Assembly (NCBI GenBank): GCA_002441095.1
Contig: DJVG01000020.1
Coordinates: 25,984-44,235 of the forward strand
Reading direction: 5' to 3'
DNA from: Elusimicrobia bacterium UBA6262
GTDB taxonomy: Bacteria; CAYTYR01; UBA6262
Length of the DNA: 18,252 nt
Both the position numbers and the translations under genes were made by a program. Below the pieces are notes generated by a model. That model made no database searches, was not told where the DNA came from, and was given only the letters and a program-made list of their open reading frames with translations. Shown here in pieces: positions 7,939-15,083 of this stretch (within the stretch, counting starts at the first letter, position 1; every line of letters begins with the position of its first letter).

Positions 7939-7964
7939 TATACGCTAAACGCTATACGCCGTAT
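7939..7964. repeat. Heptamer array (TATACGC) between frr and the ferredoxin gene
   Basis: The plus strand reads TATACGC, TAAACGC, TATACGC and then CGTAT, so the last part also makes the short palindrome ATACG-C-CGTAT. It sits in the gap after the frr stop and ahead of the ferredoxin ribosome site. The same unit recurs at 3962-3989. Confidence 0.65.
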
Positions 7965-7965
7965 T

Positions 7966-8526
7966 CTAAACTTCCATTATTTCTTTTTGCTTATGCAGGA
8001 AAACTTCATCGATCTTCTTGATCATTTCATCGGTGGTCTTTTGCACATGATCCAACCCTTTAAATTTCTGGTCTTCAGTAATTTCCTTGTCTTTTTCCAT
8101 TTTCTCAATAACCTTGTTGTACTGATGACGGATATTGCGCACTTCTACCTTTTTGTCTTCCGCGAATTTGTGTGCCCGCTTTACCAGTTCCTTGCGCCCT
8201 TCTTCAGTCGGAGTAGGCATCACCAGGCGGATAATTTGCCCGTCATCAAGCGGTGTAATGCCAAGGGTTGATTTGAGAATAGCTTTTTTGATCTCAGCCA
8301 TGGCGCTCTTATCCCATGGTTTGATTTCCAATACTTTCGCTTCCGGCACAGAAATACTGGCGACCTGTTGTATCGGTACCAGGTTACCGTAATATTCTAC
8401 CTTCAGGTCATGCAGCAATGAAGGATGCGCCCTTCCGGTCCTGATCCCGCTATACTCTTCCTTGAGCTTTTCCAGGGCTTTATTCATTTTATCAAGCAGT
8501 TCTGCGTTTACCGTATTAAGATTCAT
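7966..8526 (-). CDS. frr: Ribosome recycling factor
   Basis: RRF, with EF-G, splits the post-termination ribosome in the cytoplasm. The 186-residue length is exactly typical. Recognisable blocks are the N-terminal RTGRAHPSLL helix segment, VPEAKVLEIKPWDKSAM, the domain II stretch LGITPLDDGQIIRLVMPTPTEEGRKELVK and the C-terminal helix ending EVFLHKQKEIMEV. It follows pyrH by 25 bp in the conserved rpsB-tsf-pyrH-frr order. Its ribosome site (AAGGAG) lies partly inside a perfect 7-bp hairpin directly before the ATG, which is unusual and could affect initiation. Confidence 0.97.
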   Translation of the reverse strand: MNLNTVNAELLDKMNKALEKLKEEYSGIRTGRAHPSLLHDLKVEYYGNLVPIQQVASISVPEAKVLEIKPWDKSAMAEIKKAILKSTLGITPLDDGQIIRLVMPTPTEEGRKELVKRAHKFAEDKKVEVRNIRHQYNKVIEKMEKDKEITEDQKFKGLDHVQKTTDEMIKKIDEVFLHKQKEIMEV

Positions 8527-8527
8527 C

Positions 8528-8546
8528 CTGAAAGCACTCCTTTCAG
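8528..8546 (-). promoter_or_regulatory. Hairpin enclosing the frr ribosome binding site
   Basis: On the coding strand the sequence CTGAAAG-GAGTG-CTTTCAG forms a perfect 7-bp stem with a 5-nt loop, ending one base before the frr ATG. The Shine-Dalgarno stretch AAGGAG spans the stem-loop boundary. If it forms in the mRNA, it would partly hide the site. Regulatory meaning is inferred, not shown. Confidence 0.4.
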
Positions 8547-8551
8547 TTAGT

Positions 8552-9268
8552 CTACCGTATAATCGTTCCTATCTGCTCTCCCAAAATAGCTTTCCTGATA
8601 TTGTTCTTTTTGTAAATATTAAAAACAATGATCGGCATTTGGTTATCCATGCATAAACTAAGCGCCGTGGTATCCATTACCTTCAGGCCTTTCTTGAGCG
8701 CGTCCATATAGGAAATTTCCTTAAACTTCCTGGCCTGGCTGTTTTTCATCGGGTCATCGTCATAGACCCCGTCAACCTTAGTCGCTTTTAATACTATCTC
8801 CGCGCCTATTTCCACCGCCCGCAAGGCGGCTGTAGTATCAGTAGTAAAGTATGGATTGCCTGTCCCGCCGGCAAAAATAACTACCCGCTTCTTCTGCAAA
8901 TGACGGATAGCTTTGCGGCGGATATAGGGTTCAGCTATCTTCTGCATTTCGATGGCTGTTTGCACCCGGGTATTTATGCCGTGTTTCCGTTCCAGGTAAT
9001 CCTGTAAAGCCAAGGCATTGATAACCGTAGCCAGCATGCCCATGTAATCAGCTGCTACCCGGTCAATACCGTGCTTATCTGCCGTGATCCCGCGGAAAAT
9101 GTTACCTCCCCCGATGACCACGGCAATTTGCACTCCCAGCGTGCTCAGGTCTTTGATCTGGCTGGTGACAAAATCAACCATGCCGGAATCGATGCCAAAT
9201 TTCTTGTCACCGCTTAAAACCTCACCGCTTAGCTTGAGCAATACCCGCTTATACAACGGTTCTTTCAT
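8552..9268 (-). CDS. pyrH: UMP kinase
   Basis: PyrH phosphorylates UMP to UDP with ATP; it is a hexameric amino-acid-kinase-family enzyme, cytoplasmic, essential for pyrimidine nucleotides. The 238-residue sequence starts KRVLLKLSGEVL (KLSGE 12-16), has the phosphate loop IGGGN (52-56) and the nucleotide segment GGTGNPYFTTDTTA (134-147), followed by the uridylate-kinase stretch LKATKVDGVYDDDP. The ATG is preceded by AGGGAG at good distance. It is separated from tsf by 124 bp carrying dispersed-repeat sequence, the largest gap inside the operon, and from frr by 25 bp. Confidence 0.97.
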   Translation of the reverse strand: MKEPLYKRVLLKLSGEVLSGDKKFGIDSGMVDFVTSQIKDLSTLGVQIAVVIGGGNIFRGITADKHGIDRVAADYMGMLATVINALALQDYLERKHGINTRVQTAIEMQKIAEPYIRRKAIRHLQKKRVVIFAGGTGNPYFTTDTTAALRAVEIGAEIVLKATKVDGVYDDDPMKNSQARKFKEISYMDALKKGLKVMDTTALSLCMDNQMPIIVFNIYKKNNIRKAILGEQIGTIIR

Positions 9269-9314
9269 ACCGGCTCCCTTTAAACACGATTAACCGATTA
9301 CAAGCTCTAAATCC

Positions 9315-9371
9315 TTTAATCTGTGTAATCCCTGTCCGCCTCTGGCGGATCTTTTTTAAATCTGTGTAATC
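9315..9371. repeat. GATTACACAGATT-type direct repeats flanking a GC palindrome
   Basis: The 13-mer AATCTGTGTAATC occurs at 9318-9330 and again at 9359-9371. Between them lies TCCGCC-TCT-GGCGGA (9335-9349), a perfect 6-bp stem with a 3-nt loop. The block fills much of the tsf-pyrH gap. It has no T-run directly after the stem on either strand, so it does not look like a terminator. It resembles dispersed intergenic repeats I know in outline from other bacterial genomes (recollection, not checked). Confidence 0.6.
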
Positions 9372-9392
9372 AAAAACGGCCGGGATGAGTTT

Positions 9393-9983
9393 TTATGCTT
9401 CACCCAGCTTGATCCTGGCGAACCGCCGCACAGTAATGTTCTCTCCCAGTTTAGCAATGGTATTTTTTAAATAATCAGACACCTTGATCTTGTCATCCTT
9501 GATAAAAGGCTGGTCCAGCAGGCAAAATTGCTCATAATATTTTTCCAGCTTACCTTCAATTATTTTTTCCACCACGTTGGCTGGTTTGCCGGTTACCTGC
9601 GCTTGGGCGATCTCCCGTTCTTTGTCCAGGATCTCCGCCGGTACGTCCTGCCTTTTCACATACAAGGGATTTACTGCCGCTATCTGCATGGCCACATCAT
9701 GAGCCAGGGTTTTAAAATCTTCAGTGCGGGCTACAAAATCAGTTTCACAATTTATTTCTACCAATACACCTAACTGGCCTCCTAAATGGACATAGGAAGC
9801 TACCAATCCCTGGGAGGTAGTGCGCGTTGATTTTTTCTCTGCCTGGGCGATGCCCTTGGTGCGCAGGATCTTAATCGCTTCATCGATCACGCCTTTAGAC
9901 TCCTCCAGGGCTTTTTTGCATTCCAATACACCAGCCCCGGTAGTCTGGCGCAATTTCTGCACCATCTCCATACTAATCGACAT
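9393..9983 (-). CDS. tsf: Elongation factor Ts, short form
   Basis: EF-Ts releases GDP from EF-Tu during translation. This protein has 196 residues, the short form known from Thermus-like bacteria, against 283 in E. coli; the second core subdomain and the coiled-coil are reduced or missing. The N-terminal UBA-like domain (about 5-42, VQKLRQTTGAGVLECKKALEES) and the EF-Tu contact motif TDFVAR (81-86) are clear. A good AAGGAG site precedes the ATG, 18 bp after the rpsB stop. Met4 and Met6 are other possible starts. The order rpsB-tsf is near universal. Confidence 0.97.
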   Translation of the reverse strand: MSISMEMVQKLRQTTGAGVLECKKALEESKGVIDEAIKILRTKGIAQAEKKSTRTTSQGLVASYVHLGGQLGVLVEINCETDFVARTEDFKTLAHDVAMQIAAVNPLYVKRQDVPAEILDKEREIAQAQVTGKPANVVEKIIEGKLEKYYEQFCLLDQPFIKDDKIKVSDYLKNTIAKLGENITVRRFARIKLGEA

Positions 9984-10001
9984 TTTCGTACTCCTTCTTA
10001 T

Positions 10002-10790
10002 TTATGCCTGCTCGGCTACATTGGTCAATCCGGTAATCTTGCCTTTGTCATCTTCTGCCGCTTTTTGCGCTGCTTGCTCTTCCTGCTCTTGGGCGGCTGC
10101 GTCTTTCCGCAACTGCTGGCCTTCCAGCACTGCATCCGCTACGATCGAAGATAACAATTTGATAGCTCTGATCGCGTCATCATTAGCCGGAATGATATGA
10201 TCAACCTGTTCCGGGTCGCAATCACTGTCGATCACCCCGACGATAGGTATTTCCATCTTGCGGCATTCTTTCACCGCATTTTGCTCGACATTGGTATCAA
10301 CAATAAATACCATTCCCGGCAGTTTTTTCATACCTTTGATGCCGCCTAAAAGCTTCTCCATTTTTGCCCGTTCTTTTTCTATTAATGACTGTTCTTTCTT
10401 TGTAAGCATCTCAATACGCCCGCTGTTTTTCATTTCTTCTATCTCAGCTAAACGTTCGATGCTTTTATGGATGGTCTGGTAATTAGTGAGCAACCCTCCA
10501 ACCCAGCGCTGGTTTATATAATACATTCCGCAACGCTTCGCTTCTGCGCTTATCGATTCTTGCGCCTGCTTCTTGGTACCGACAAAAAGAACATAATCTC
10601 CCTGAGAAACGCGTTCGACTATATACTTATATGCCTCCTTGATCTTCTTAACGGTCTTCTGGAGGTCGATAATATGGATACCATTCCGTTGGCCGAAAAT
10701 ATACTTGGCCATCTTCGGATTCCATCTCTTTGTCTGATGTCCAAAATGGACGCCTGCTTCTAACAGCTGTTTCATAGATATTACTGACAT
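10002..10790 (-). CDS. rpsB: 30S ribosomal protein S2
   Basis: RpsB binds the 30S subunit head-body junction late in assembly. The 262-residue sequence shows MKQLLEAGVHFGHQTKRWNPKM at the N-terminus, KYIFGQRNGIHIIDLQKT, FVGTKKQAQESI, the QRWVGGLLTN loop, the PGMVFIVDT segment and PIVGVIDSDCDPE. The C-terminus extends into a charged Gln/Glu-rich tail (about 235-262), which varies in the family. A purine-rich GAGGGGGG site lies before the ATG. It appears to be the first gene of the long operon, with a promoter at 10878-10906 and an AT-rich repeat array in its leader. Confidence 0.98.
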   Translation of the reverse strand: MSVISMKQLLEAGVHFGHQTKRWNPKMAKYIFGQRNGIHIIDLQKTVKKIKEAYKYIVERVSQGDYVLFVGTKKQAQESISAEAKRCGMYYINQRWVGGLLTNYQTIHKSIERLAEIEEMKNSGRIEMLTKKEQSLIEKERAKMEKLLGGIKGMKKLPGMVFIVDTNVEQNAVKECRKMEIPIVGVIDSDCDPEQVDHIIPANDDAIRAIKLLSSIVADAVLEGQQLRKDAAAQEQEEQAAQKAAEDDKGKITGLTNVAEQA

Positions 10791-10812
10791 TTTTTCACCC
10801 CCCCTCTTTTGA

Positions 10813-10847
10813 AAATTTTAAATTTTAAATTCTAAATTACAAATTAT
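10813..10847. repeat. AT-rich heptamer array in the rpsB leader
   Basis: Five consecutive 7-bp units can be read on the plus strand: AAATTTT, AAATTTT, AAATTCT, AAATTAC, AAATTAT. On the transcribed strand the unit is NNAATTT, with two free bases and a fixed core. The array lies between the predicted rpsB promoter and its ribosome site, so it would be part of the 5' untranslated RNA. Confidence 0.65.
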
Positions 10848-10877
10848 GGTCAAAACCTCTATCTAGAATATCTTTTA

Positions 10878-10906
10878 AATATATCATAATATGGTCATTT
10901 TTGCAA
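10878..10906 (-). promoter_or_regulatory. Predicted sigma-70-type promoter for the rpsB operon
   Basis: On the minus strand TTGCAA (10906-10901) and TATATT (10883-10878) are separated by exactly 17 bp, matching -35 and -10 boxes at 4-5 of 6 positions each. The -35 box overlaps the last codons of the upstream gene. The predicted leader is about 80 nt. No experimental support is available here. Confidence 0.55.
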
Positions 10907-11887
10907 GGAAAATAATTTGGTCAAATTCTTCCAGAATCGGCCAATATGTCCCTCGCTGAAAATGACCGCGATCCGTTCGTTCTCGGCCAGTTCTTCTTCG
11001 CCTATTACGGCCGGGCCAAACCTGACTTTGAGCCGCACTTTTTCCTGATCCGGGATTATTTCCTCGACCGGCACAGTAAGCGGGATTATCTCTTCTGCTC
11101 CATTCCGTTTAATGCGCCCGCCCAGCAATTTAGATAAATATTGGGCAATATCCCGGGGATCGGTGATCTTAGTCCAGATCATTTCCCCAGGCTGCAGGTC
11201 TCGGACTGCTTTCCCTTCCCGGCCGATATTCTTGAGCGTTTCTACTTTTAAGACTAAAGAAGCCAGTTCTTCCGGCTGGTCTATCGGCTCAGGCAGCCTC
11301 AGCTTGGCAATATCTTCATCTATCTGTTCTTTCAATTCCTTAAACTGGAAAAGATTCACTTCTTCCAATTGAAGATTAAGCGTAATATCTTCTTCCGGAC
11401 TGATAACTTTTATTTCCCTGGCCAGCATTTTCCCCAGGAGTTCCTTATTATTCTGCACTAAAGCAGTAAAAATATCGTTTTTCTTTTCGCCGCGGGTCCA
11501 GTTCTTTAAGTGCTCCTGCAGTTTCTGGGTAATTTCCGGCTGGCTTCCTTCCCCCAATTTTAGCGCATAAAGCTTACGCTCAAATTCATGCCAGGGCTTA
11601 TTCAGGCCATGCTGGTAAATTCCGGGATTACAGGTAACTATATTGGCCAGCCTCAAGACTTTGTTTAGTTTGATGTCAGCGATTAGCACCAGCAGGCCAA
11701 AAAAACTGGCATCATCAGTTTTGAATTTACTTTTAATGACGACGATCTGTTTCAGTAGGGAATTAATGATCTTGATGGCTTTGGCCACATCATTGCCAGT
11801 GGAATGCAGGACCAGTTCCGCCTGCTCGGTATCGCAGCCGGTTTCTTCCATAATTAATTGTTTTTTGTCTTTGATCTTATCGGGCAT
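10895..11887 (-). CDS. Unrecognised protein with UBA-like N-terminus
   Basis: I do not recognise this 330-residue soluble protein. Residues 8-45 (KKQLIMEETGCDTEQAEL, then GNDVAKAIKII) look like the UBA-like domain found at the N-terminus of EF-Ts and in NAC: a three-helix pattern with the TG turn and a D-V-x-x-A-I-K-I third helix, comparable to EF-Ts encoded in this same window. The middle (about 50-160) is mixed and helical. Residues 170-215 are acidic and could be coiled. The C-terminal part (about 220-330) is rich in beta-type Val/Ile pattern (VPVEEIIPDQEKVRLKVRF) and may bind something. There are no membrane segments or catalytic motifs. It lies between the xer gene and rpsB, where Bacillus has hslVU and codY. 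A role near translation or protein quality control is only a contextual guess. Confidence 0.75.
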   Translation of the reverse strand: MPDKIKDKKQLIMEETGCDTEQAELVLHSTGNDVAKAIKIINSLLKQIVVIKSKFKTDDASFFGLLVLIADIKLNKVLRLANIVTCNPGIYQHGLNKPWHEFERKLYALKLGEGSQPEITQKLQEHLKNWTRGEKKNDIFTALVQNNKELLGKMLAREIKVISPEEDITLNLQLEEVNLFQFKELKEQIDEDIAKLRLPEPIDQPEELASLVLKVETLKNIGREGKAVRDLQPGEMIWTKITDPRDIAQYLSKLLGGRIKRNGAEEIIPLTVPVEEIIPDQEKVRLKVRFGPAVIGEEELAENERIAVIFSEGHIGRFWKNLTKLFSLQK

Positions 11888-11902
11888 TGTTTAATCCAGT
11901 CC

Positions 11903-12026
11903 TTAAAAACGGTTATCAGGTTACCAGGAAGTCAGGATGTGGAAATCAGGATATCAGAATATCAGGTACTTACCTGACAACCTGATCACCTGATAACCAC
12001 TACCTGATACCCTGATCTACTGATAC
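11903..12026 (-). repeat. Palindromic octamer element, copy A
   Basis: This is a symmetric hairpin-forming element. On the plus strand the left arm (11913-11966) is three octamers ending in CAGG, the hexamer ATGTGG, then three more octamers (one ending CAGA); a 6-nt loop TACTTA follows; the right arm (11973-12026) is the inverse, with CCACTA at the mirror position. Both arms are 54 nt. On the minus strand the stem is followed by CCGTTTTTAA (down to 11903). Copy B at 17644-17759 has the same plan in the opposite orientation. It fills the gap after the xer gene and could act as a terminator, since the T-run follows the stem in the direction of the genes. Confidence 0.8.
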
Positions 12027-12039
12027 TCTATTATTTATG

Positions 12040-12918
12040 CTAAGCTCTCGGATGACTTTTTTCGTAAACTTTTTTTAATCTCTCCATGGTCACATGAGTA
12101 TATTTCTGCGTAGTTTCGAGGCTATTATGGCCCAGCATTTCCTGGATCGAACGCAAGTCACAACCGGCATTCAGCAAATGGGTCGCAAAAGTATGCCTAA
12201 GTACATGGGCGCTGATCTTTTTGGTGACGCTGGTCTTCCTGATATAAAAATCGATCAGCCGGTTGATACTCCGGTCAGTGATCCTTTGCCCATGATAATT
12301 CAGGAATAAAGCCTTGGTCTCGCGGCCGATCCTGGCCCGTTCATCCAGATACTGGTATAACACTGCCAGGGCTTTTTCTCCTATCGGGACCACTCTCTCT
12401 TTAGCACCCTTGCCGCGGATCCTGACCAAGCCGCTCAGGAAATCTACATCTTCCAGGTTAAGCCCGGTGAGCTCGGCTACCCGCATACCGGTAGAATATA
12501 ATGTTTCCAGGATCGACCGGTCCCGCAGGCCTTTAAATCCCCGGTCGCCTGGTGCCTGCAGTAATTGCCTCATCTCATCCACTTCCAGGAATTTAGGCAG
12601 TTTCTTATCCTGTTTGGGAGCGTGCAATACCTTAGCCGGATTATTTACCAGGTATTTCTTTTTTTGCAAAAATTTGAAAAAAGATTTTAAAGCTGCTACT
12701 TTCCGTCCAATACTTGATTTCTGGTAATTCTTTTGGTTCAGGTCAGCCAGAAACTGCCTGAGCACGAGGTGGTTGATCTCGTTAAGTGATTTGATTTGTA
12801 TTCCTGCCAGGAAGCTGGCAAATTGCTGCAGGTCAATATGGTAGTTGCGCACCGTATGAGGGCTTTCATTCTTTTCATAAACCAGGTATTTTCCGAAAGC
12901 CTCTATCTCTTCTTTCAT
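12040..12918 (-). CDS. xerC: Tyrosine recombinase of XerC/XerD type
   Basis: This 292-residue site-specific recombinase would resolve chromosome dimers at dif during division. The N-terminal SAM-like DNA-binding domain spans about 1-85 (YEKNESPHTVRNYHIDLQQF). The catalytic domain has the full set of active-site residues: Arg146 (TGMRVAEL), Lys170 (RGKGAKER), His238 and Arg241 (HVLRHTFATH), His264 (LGHNSL) and nucleophile Tyr273 (QKYTHV). Its length and position right after topA (11 bp gap) match XerC of the dprA-topA-xerC cluster, but some lineages have only one Xer, and XerC and XerD cannot be told apart by eye; hence the symbol is tentative. AAAGG lies before the ATG. Being in a core gene cluster it is not likely a phage or integron integrase. 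Confidence 0.92.
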   Translation of the reverse strand: MKEEIEAFGKYLVYEKNESPHTVRNYHIDLQQFASFLAGIQIKSLNEINHLVLRQFLADLNQKNYQKSSIGRKVAALKSFFKFLQKKKYLVNNPAKVLHAPKQDKKLPKFLEVDEMRQLLQAPGDRGFKGLRDRSILETLYSTGMRVAELTGLNLEDVDFLSGLVRIRGKGAKERVVPIGEKALAVLYQYLDERARIGRETKALFLNYHGQRITDRSINRLIDFYIRKTSVTKKISAHVLRHTFATHLLNAGCDLRSIQEMLGHNSLETTQKYTHVTMERLKKVYEKSHPRA

Positions 12919-12929
12919 ACATACCTTTA

Positions 12930-15083
12930 TTATTGTTCAATGGATTTGGTATTCTTGCATTTAGGAAAACCGCTGCACGCCAGGAACTTGCCTCTCTGGC
13001 TGGTGCGGATCACCATCGGTTTACCGCATTTCTCGCATATTTCAGTGGTCATTTCCGGCCCCGTGTTCTGATTGGTCCCGTCCAGGTTTGAGGTATAGCG
13101 GCATTTAGGATAACCGCTGCACGCCAGGAACTTGCCCTTGCGGCCGGAACGAATAACCAAAGGCAGGCTGCAAACAGGGCACTTTTGATTTGTTGTTTCT
13201 GCTTCTTTTTTTGGCGCTCCTTCCTCCAGGTGTTCTTTGTATTTACATTTAGGGAAATTGGAGCAGGCAATAAATTTGCCATAACGGCTGAACCGCATAA
13301 CCAAGGGAGCCTGGTCAAGTGGACACAGGCGATCAGTCTTGGCTCCCTTGCTGATAGTTTCTTCCGCCTGTTTCAAGGTCTGGTTAAACGAATTATAGAA
13401 CTCCTGAAGAACCGCTGTCCACTCCTGTTTCCCTTCAGCGATTTCATCTAGTTCTTCTTCCATCCTGGCGGTAAATCCTACATCGATGACAGTTGAAAAA
13501 TTATCTTTTAATAAGTCATTAACATGATAGCCTATCGGCTCAGGATAGAACTTATGTTCTTTTATTTTAACATATTTCCGGGCTTTAATGGTATTAATAA
13601 TTGGGGCATAGGTGGAAGGCCGGCCAATACCGTATTTTTCCAGTATTTTTATCAGACTGGCTTCATTAAAGCGCGGCGGCGGCTCGGTAAACTTCTGGTC
13701 CGATAACAACCTGACCAGGTCGAGCATATCTTTTTCCGTTAAAGCCGGCAATTTAGCCTTGGCTTCCTCACCAGCCTTTTTCTTCTCGTTATCTTCCTCT
13801 TCTTCTTCTTCAATATACAGGACCATAAAACCGTCAAATTTCACGGTCTGCCCGGTAGCCCGGAACAGGTATTCATTATTAGTCCTGATATCCACTGAGA
13901 CACTATCCATGATCGCGCTGGCCATCTGGCTGGCCACAAAACGCTGCCAGATCAGATTATATATCTTATACTGGTCCGGAGTCAGGAAGTTCCTGATCTC
14001 TTCAGGAATATTCCTGACTGATGTCGGACGGATAGCTTCATGCGCTTCCTGGGCTCCTTTTACGGTCTTGTAGATCCGGGGAGATTCAGGCAAATATTTA
14101 TCGCCATACTGCCGCTTAATGAAAGCCACTGACTCTTCCTGCGCCTCTTTACTGATATTAAAGGAATCAGTGCGCATATAGGTGATCAGGCCGCTGAAAC
14201 CTTTTACCTTAAGATCGATGCCTTCATATAGCTGCTGCGCGGTCCTCATGGTACGGTCGACGCTGAATCCTAATTTCCGGAAAGCTTCCTGCTGCAAGGT
14301 GCTGGTAATAAAAGGAGGCGAAGGATTTCTTTTTACTTCTTTGCGGATAATTTTTTCGACTTGGTATTGCGTCTGCTGTAAGGCAGTGACTATTTTACCG
14401 GCATCATCCTTGTTACTGATATCCATTTTTTCGATCTTTTTGTCTTTAAAGCCGATCAAAGTTGCCAGGAATTTCAAGGCTTGGGCTTTTTTCTGTAACT
14501 CTGCCTTGATAACCCAGTATTCCTGGGGCTTGAAATTCTCAATTTCCCGTTCTCTTTCCACAATAAAACGCAACGCAATGGATTGTACCCTTCCCGCTGA
14601 CAATCCTTTACCCAATAGAGGGCTGATCTTGTAGCCGACAAGCCGGTCCAGTATCCTCCTGGCCTGCTGTGCATTGACCAGGGACATATCCAATTGCCTT
14701 GGATTATGCAAGGCAGATTCTATAGCGCCCTTGGTGATCTCATGAAAAACAATGCGCTGCAGTTTTTCCGGCAGTGCTTTAGTAGCATTAGCGATATGCC
14801 AGCCTATGGCTTCCCCTTCACGGTCTTCGTCTGTCGCCAGGTAAACGAGGTTGGCTTTGTCAACGTAAGACGTCAATTCCTTGACAAACTTGACTTTTTC
14901 CGGAGGGATCACATATGTAGGATTGAATTTGTTATCAATATCCACGCCCAGCTTGCCTTCAGGCAAGTCCCGGATATGCCCCATCGAAGACCTGACTACA
15001 AAACCCGGCCCCAGGAACTTGCTGATGGTCTTGGCCTTGGCTGGAGACTCCACAATTATTAATTTATTAGATTGTTCGGACAT
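12930..15083 (-). CDS. topA: DNA topoisomerase I
   Basis: TopA relaxes negative supercoils by cutting one strand through a 5'-phosphotyrosine. The 717-residue protein has the Toprim domain (LIIVESPAKAKTI with Glu11; acidic triad DEDREGE at 85-91), the core with GRVQS (164-168), and the active Tyr302 in LITYMRTDS. Three C-terminal zinc-ribbon units follow: Cys587/607/613 with Asp590 at the second position, Cys635/638/655/661 and Cys683/686/703/709. The first unit therefore lacks one of four zinc ligands. An acidic-lysine stretch (Glu425-430 and on to about 446) interrupts the core before the TEKDMLDLV segment, longer than I expect in the family. The start overlaps dprA by 17 bp, so the two are coupled; xerC follows 11 bp after the stop. 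Confidence 0.97.
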   Translation of the reverse strand: MSEQSNKLIIVESPAKAKTISKFLGPGFVVRSSMGHIRDLPEGKLGVDIDNKFNPTYVIPPEKVKFVKELTSYVDKANLVYLATDEDREGEAIGWHIANATKALPEKLQRIVFHEITKGAIESALHNPRQLDMSLVNAQQARRILDRLVGYKISPLLGKGLSAGRVQSIALRFIVEREREIENFKPQEYWVIKAELQKKAQALKFLATLIGFKDKKIEKMDISNKDDAGKIVTALQQTQYQVEKIIRKEVKRNPSPPFITSTLQQEAFRKLGFSVDRTMRTAQQLYEGIDLKVKGFSGLITYMRTDSFNISKEAQEESVAFIKRQYGDKYLPESPRIYKTVKGAQEAHEAIRPTSVRNIPEEIRNFLTPDQYKIYNLIWQRFVASQMASAIMDSVSVDIRTNNEYLFRATGQTVKFDGFMVLYIEEEEEEDNEKKKAGEEAKAKLPALTEKDMLDLVRLLSDQKFTEPPPRFNEASLIKILEKYGIGRPSTYAPIINTIKARKYVKIKEHKFYPEPIGYHVNDLLKDNFSTVIDVGFTARMEEELDEIAEGKQEWTAVLQEFYNSFNQTLKQAEETISKGAKTDRLCPLDQAPLVMRFSRYGKFIACSNFPKCKYKEHLEEGAPKKEAETTNQKCPVCSLPLVIRSGRKGKFLACSGYPKCRYTSNLDGTNQNTGPEMTTEICEKCGKPMVIRTSQRGKFLACSGFPKCKNTKSIEQ

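Noticed and set aside
9335..9349. Intrinsic terminator between tsf and pyrH
   Set aside because: The stem is short and no T-run follows it directly on the coding strand; the genes on both sides belong to a conserved operon.
11903..12026. CRISPR array
   Set aside because: The units are 8 bp with no spacers, arranged as an inverted repeat, and no cas genes are nearby.
12040..12918. Phage or integron integrase
   Set aside because: Length, motifs and placement after topA fit the chromosomal Xer recombinase; no att-like repeats, tRNA or phage genes are near.
13049..13318. Minus-strand frame of 89 codons within topA
   Set aside because: It overlaps the zinc-ribbon part of topA in another frame; the topA frame carries clear C4 motifs.
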